Shown here in pieces: positions 4,958 through 6,069 of a stretch of DNA of 6,069 nt. Under the pieces are notes generated by a model that was given only the letters and a program-made list of their open reading frames with translations, was not told where the DNA came from and searched no databases. The number at the start of each line of letters is the position of its first letter. Position 1 is the stretch's first letter. The position numbers and the translations under genes are program-made. Where the stretch lies: contig CAZEDU010000188.1 of assembly GCA_964511185.1 (NCBI GenBank), forward strand, positions 1 to 6,069, read 5' to 3'. The DNA comes from CAZEDU01 sp964511185 (GTDB lineage Bacteria; Myxococcota; Myxococcia; Myxococcales; Myxococcaceae).

Positions 4958-6069
4958 TCAGAGGGCGCCGCGGGCCTTGATGTCGAGGTAGCGGTTGACG
5001 GCGGCGAGCGAGAGCTCGTCGGGCGTGACGTCGATGACCTGCACGCCGCGCTGGCCGATCTTCGACTTCATCGCCTCCCGCTCGGCGACGAGCTCGCTGG
5101 CCACCGCTTGCTGGAACGCGGTGTCGACGGCGGCGGGCGCGCGCGCGAGCAGCTCGCTCAAAGACGTGTCCTTCACCGACAGACAGAGCGGCAGGTGGCG
5201 GCGCGACAGCCGTCGGAGCGGCTGCACCAGGGTGGTCGACTGCTCTTCGTCCACGAAGTCGGTGAAGACGCACAACAGGCTGCGGCGCGCCAGCCGCACG
5301 TTCAGCTCTTTGAACAGCGCCAGATGGTCGACGTACGTCAGGCTCGGCGTCACCGAGTAGAGCGCCTCGACGATGCGCCGGTACTGCTCGCGGCCCGCGG
5401 CGGGCGCGAGATAGGCCTTCACTTCGTCGGAGAAGACGGCCAATCCGACCCGGTCGCCGTTGCGCACGGCGATGAACGCGAGGAAGAGCGCGGCGTTGAT
5501 GGCGTGGTCCAGCTTCGACAGCCCGTCGACGTGCGCGGCCATCGACCGGCCTGCGTCGAGGCAGATGAACACGTTCTGCGCGCGCTCGGCCTCCATCACG
5601 CGCGTGACCGGCTTGCCGCGCCGCGCGGTGCCCTTCCAGTCCACGTCGCGCACCGAGTCGCCCTGGCTGTAGTCGCGCAGCCGCGCGAACTCCGAGCCGC
5701 GCCCGTCGCGCCGAATCTGCCGCAGCCCCAGGTTCGCCCAGTTCACCGCGGCGCCGGCGAGCACCAGCTGATGGGCGCCGCGCAGATCGGGATAGACCGA
5801 GAAGGCCTGCTCGAGCGGCACGACGCGCTCGTGCCAGACGAAGCCCAAGGGGCCTTTGACGCGCAGGCTCACGTCTCCGAAGCGGAAGCGGCCGCGGCGG
5901 CTGGGCGTCGCGCGGTAGGTGAGCCGAACGCGGCTCTGCGCGGGCAGCTTCACGGCGAGCAGCTCGGGGGAGAGCGCCACCTCGGGCGGCGCGTCGTCCT
6001 TGAGGAGCAGCTCGACGGCGCGGTGGGCGCGGTTCACCACGTGCAGCACCACCGGGTTGGCGGCGCCCA
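4958..6069 (-). CDS. DUF58 (vWA-like fold) protein, N-terminus outside window
   Basis: The frame is open from the window edge (GAANPVVLHVVNRAHRA...) to a TGA at 4960-4958, giving about 369 residues. A GTG at 6052 is an internal valine rather than the start: the GAANPVVLHVVN sequence before and across it is the conserved beta-rich region of DUF58 proteins, which normally begin with one or two membrane helices, missing here. Counting from that valine, the signature LRDYSQGDSVRDVDWKGTAR lies at 125-144. A vWA-like metal-site motif, DAGRSM (D166, S170), follows, then GDRVGLAVFSDE (199-210) and VFTDFVDEE (262-270). DUF58 proteins typically pair with MoxR-family AAA+ ATPases and are thought to help assemble or activate membrane or periplasmic complexes; the exact role is not known. 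It converges on the SpoIIM-like gene. MoxR and further module genes would be expected upstream of it, beyond the right edge. Confidence 0.92.
   Translation of the reverse strand, partial: GAANPVVLHVVNRAHRAVELLLKDDAPPEVALSPELLAVKLPAQSRVRLTYRATPSRRGRFRFGDVSLRVKGPLGFVWHERVVPLEQAFSVYPDLRGAHQLVLAGAAVNWANLGLRQIRRDGRGSEFARLRDYSQGDSVRDVDWKGTARRGKPVTRVMEAERAQNVFICLDAGRSMAAHVDGLSKLDHAINAALFLAFIAVRNGDRVGLAVFSDEVKAYLAPAAGREQYRRIVEALYSVTPSLTYVDHLALFKELNVRLARRSLLCVFTDFVDEEQSTTLVQPLRRLSRRHLPLCLSVKDTSLSELLARAPAAVDTAFQQAVASELVAEREAMKSKIGQRGVQVIDVTPDELSLAAVNRYLDIKARGAL

Noticed and set aside
6050..6052. GTG at 6052 as start of the DUF58 gene
   Set aside because: The frame stays open to the window edge, and the residues before it fit the conserved DUF58 region, so the gene continues outside the window.

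Overview
The window is GC-rich, densely coded DNA whose gene content fits a Gram-negative bacterium. The outer-membrane lipoprotein, the beta-barrel protein and the FHA signalling protein, together with the sequence style, point to Myxococcota (Deltaproteobacteria in the older sense). This assignment is inferred from protein character, not from a marker gene. A run of exactly 10 Ns (920-929) shows that it comes from a draft assembly or a metagenome bin.

Layout from left to right: the last 31 codons of an unidentified plus-strand gene (1-96). A convergent intergenic region holding two copies of a GGGGAC(A/T)GTCCCC hairpin repeat in inverted arrangement. A minus-strand pair: a cysteine-rich TPR lipoprotein (1378-2421), followed 31 bp downstream by a tail-anchored protein with two FHA domains (226-1346, interrupted by the N gap). 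A 100-bp divergent control region with a good sigma70-like promoter for the lipoprotein. A small outer-membrane beta-barrel protein on the plus strand (2522-3037). Then an RDD-family membrane protein (minus, 3034-3843), a SpoIIM/DUF95 membrane protein (plus, 3880-4881), a third copy of the hairpin repeat, and a DUF58 protein (minus, running off the right edge).

Two functional groups can be read. The left group (TPR lipoprotein, FHA protein, divergent small porin-like protein) looks like envelope biogenesis plus phosphothreonine-dependent signalling. The lipoprotein resembles Tgl/PilF-type pilotins in build, but this cannot be proved here. The right group (RDD, SpoIIM-like, DUF58) is a gene set known from many bacteria, usually together with a MoxR AAA+ ATPase and DUF4129/DUF4350-type genes. 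These would be expected just beyond the right edge. Its biochemical function is not established.

The most unusual signal is the small hairpin family. Three copies share a 13-3-13 bp architecture, a central mismatch in every copy, one compensatory base-pair change, and a shared AACY flank on the minus strand. All three lie in convergent intergenic gaps, and one flank overlaps the stop codon of the FHA gene. I found no plainly novel multi-gene system. No tRNA, rRNA, CRISPR array or transposase gene is visible.
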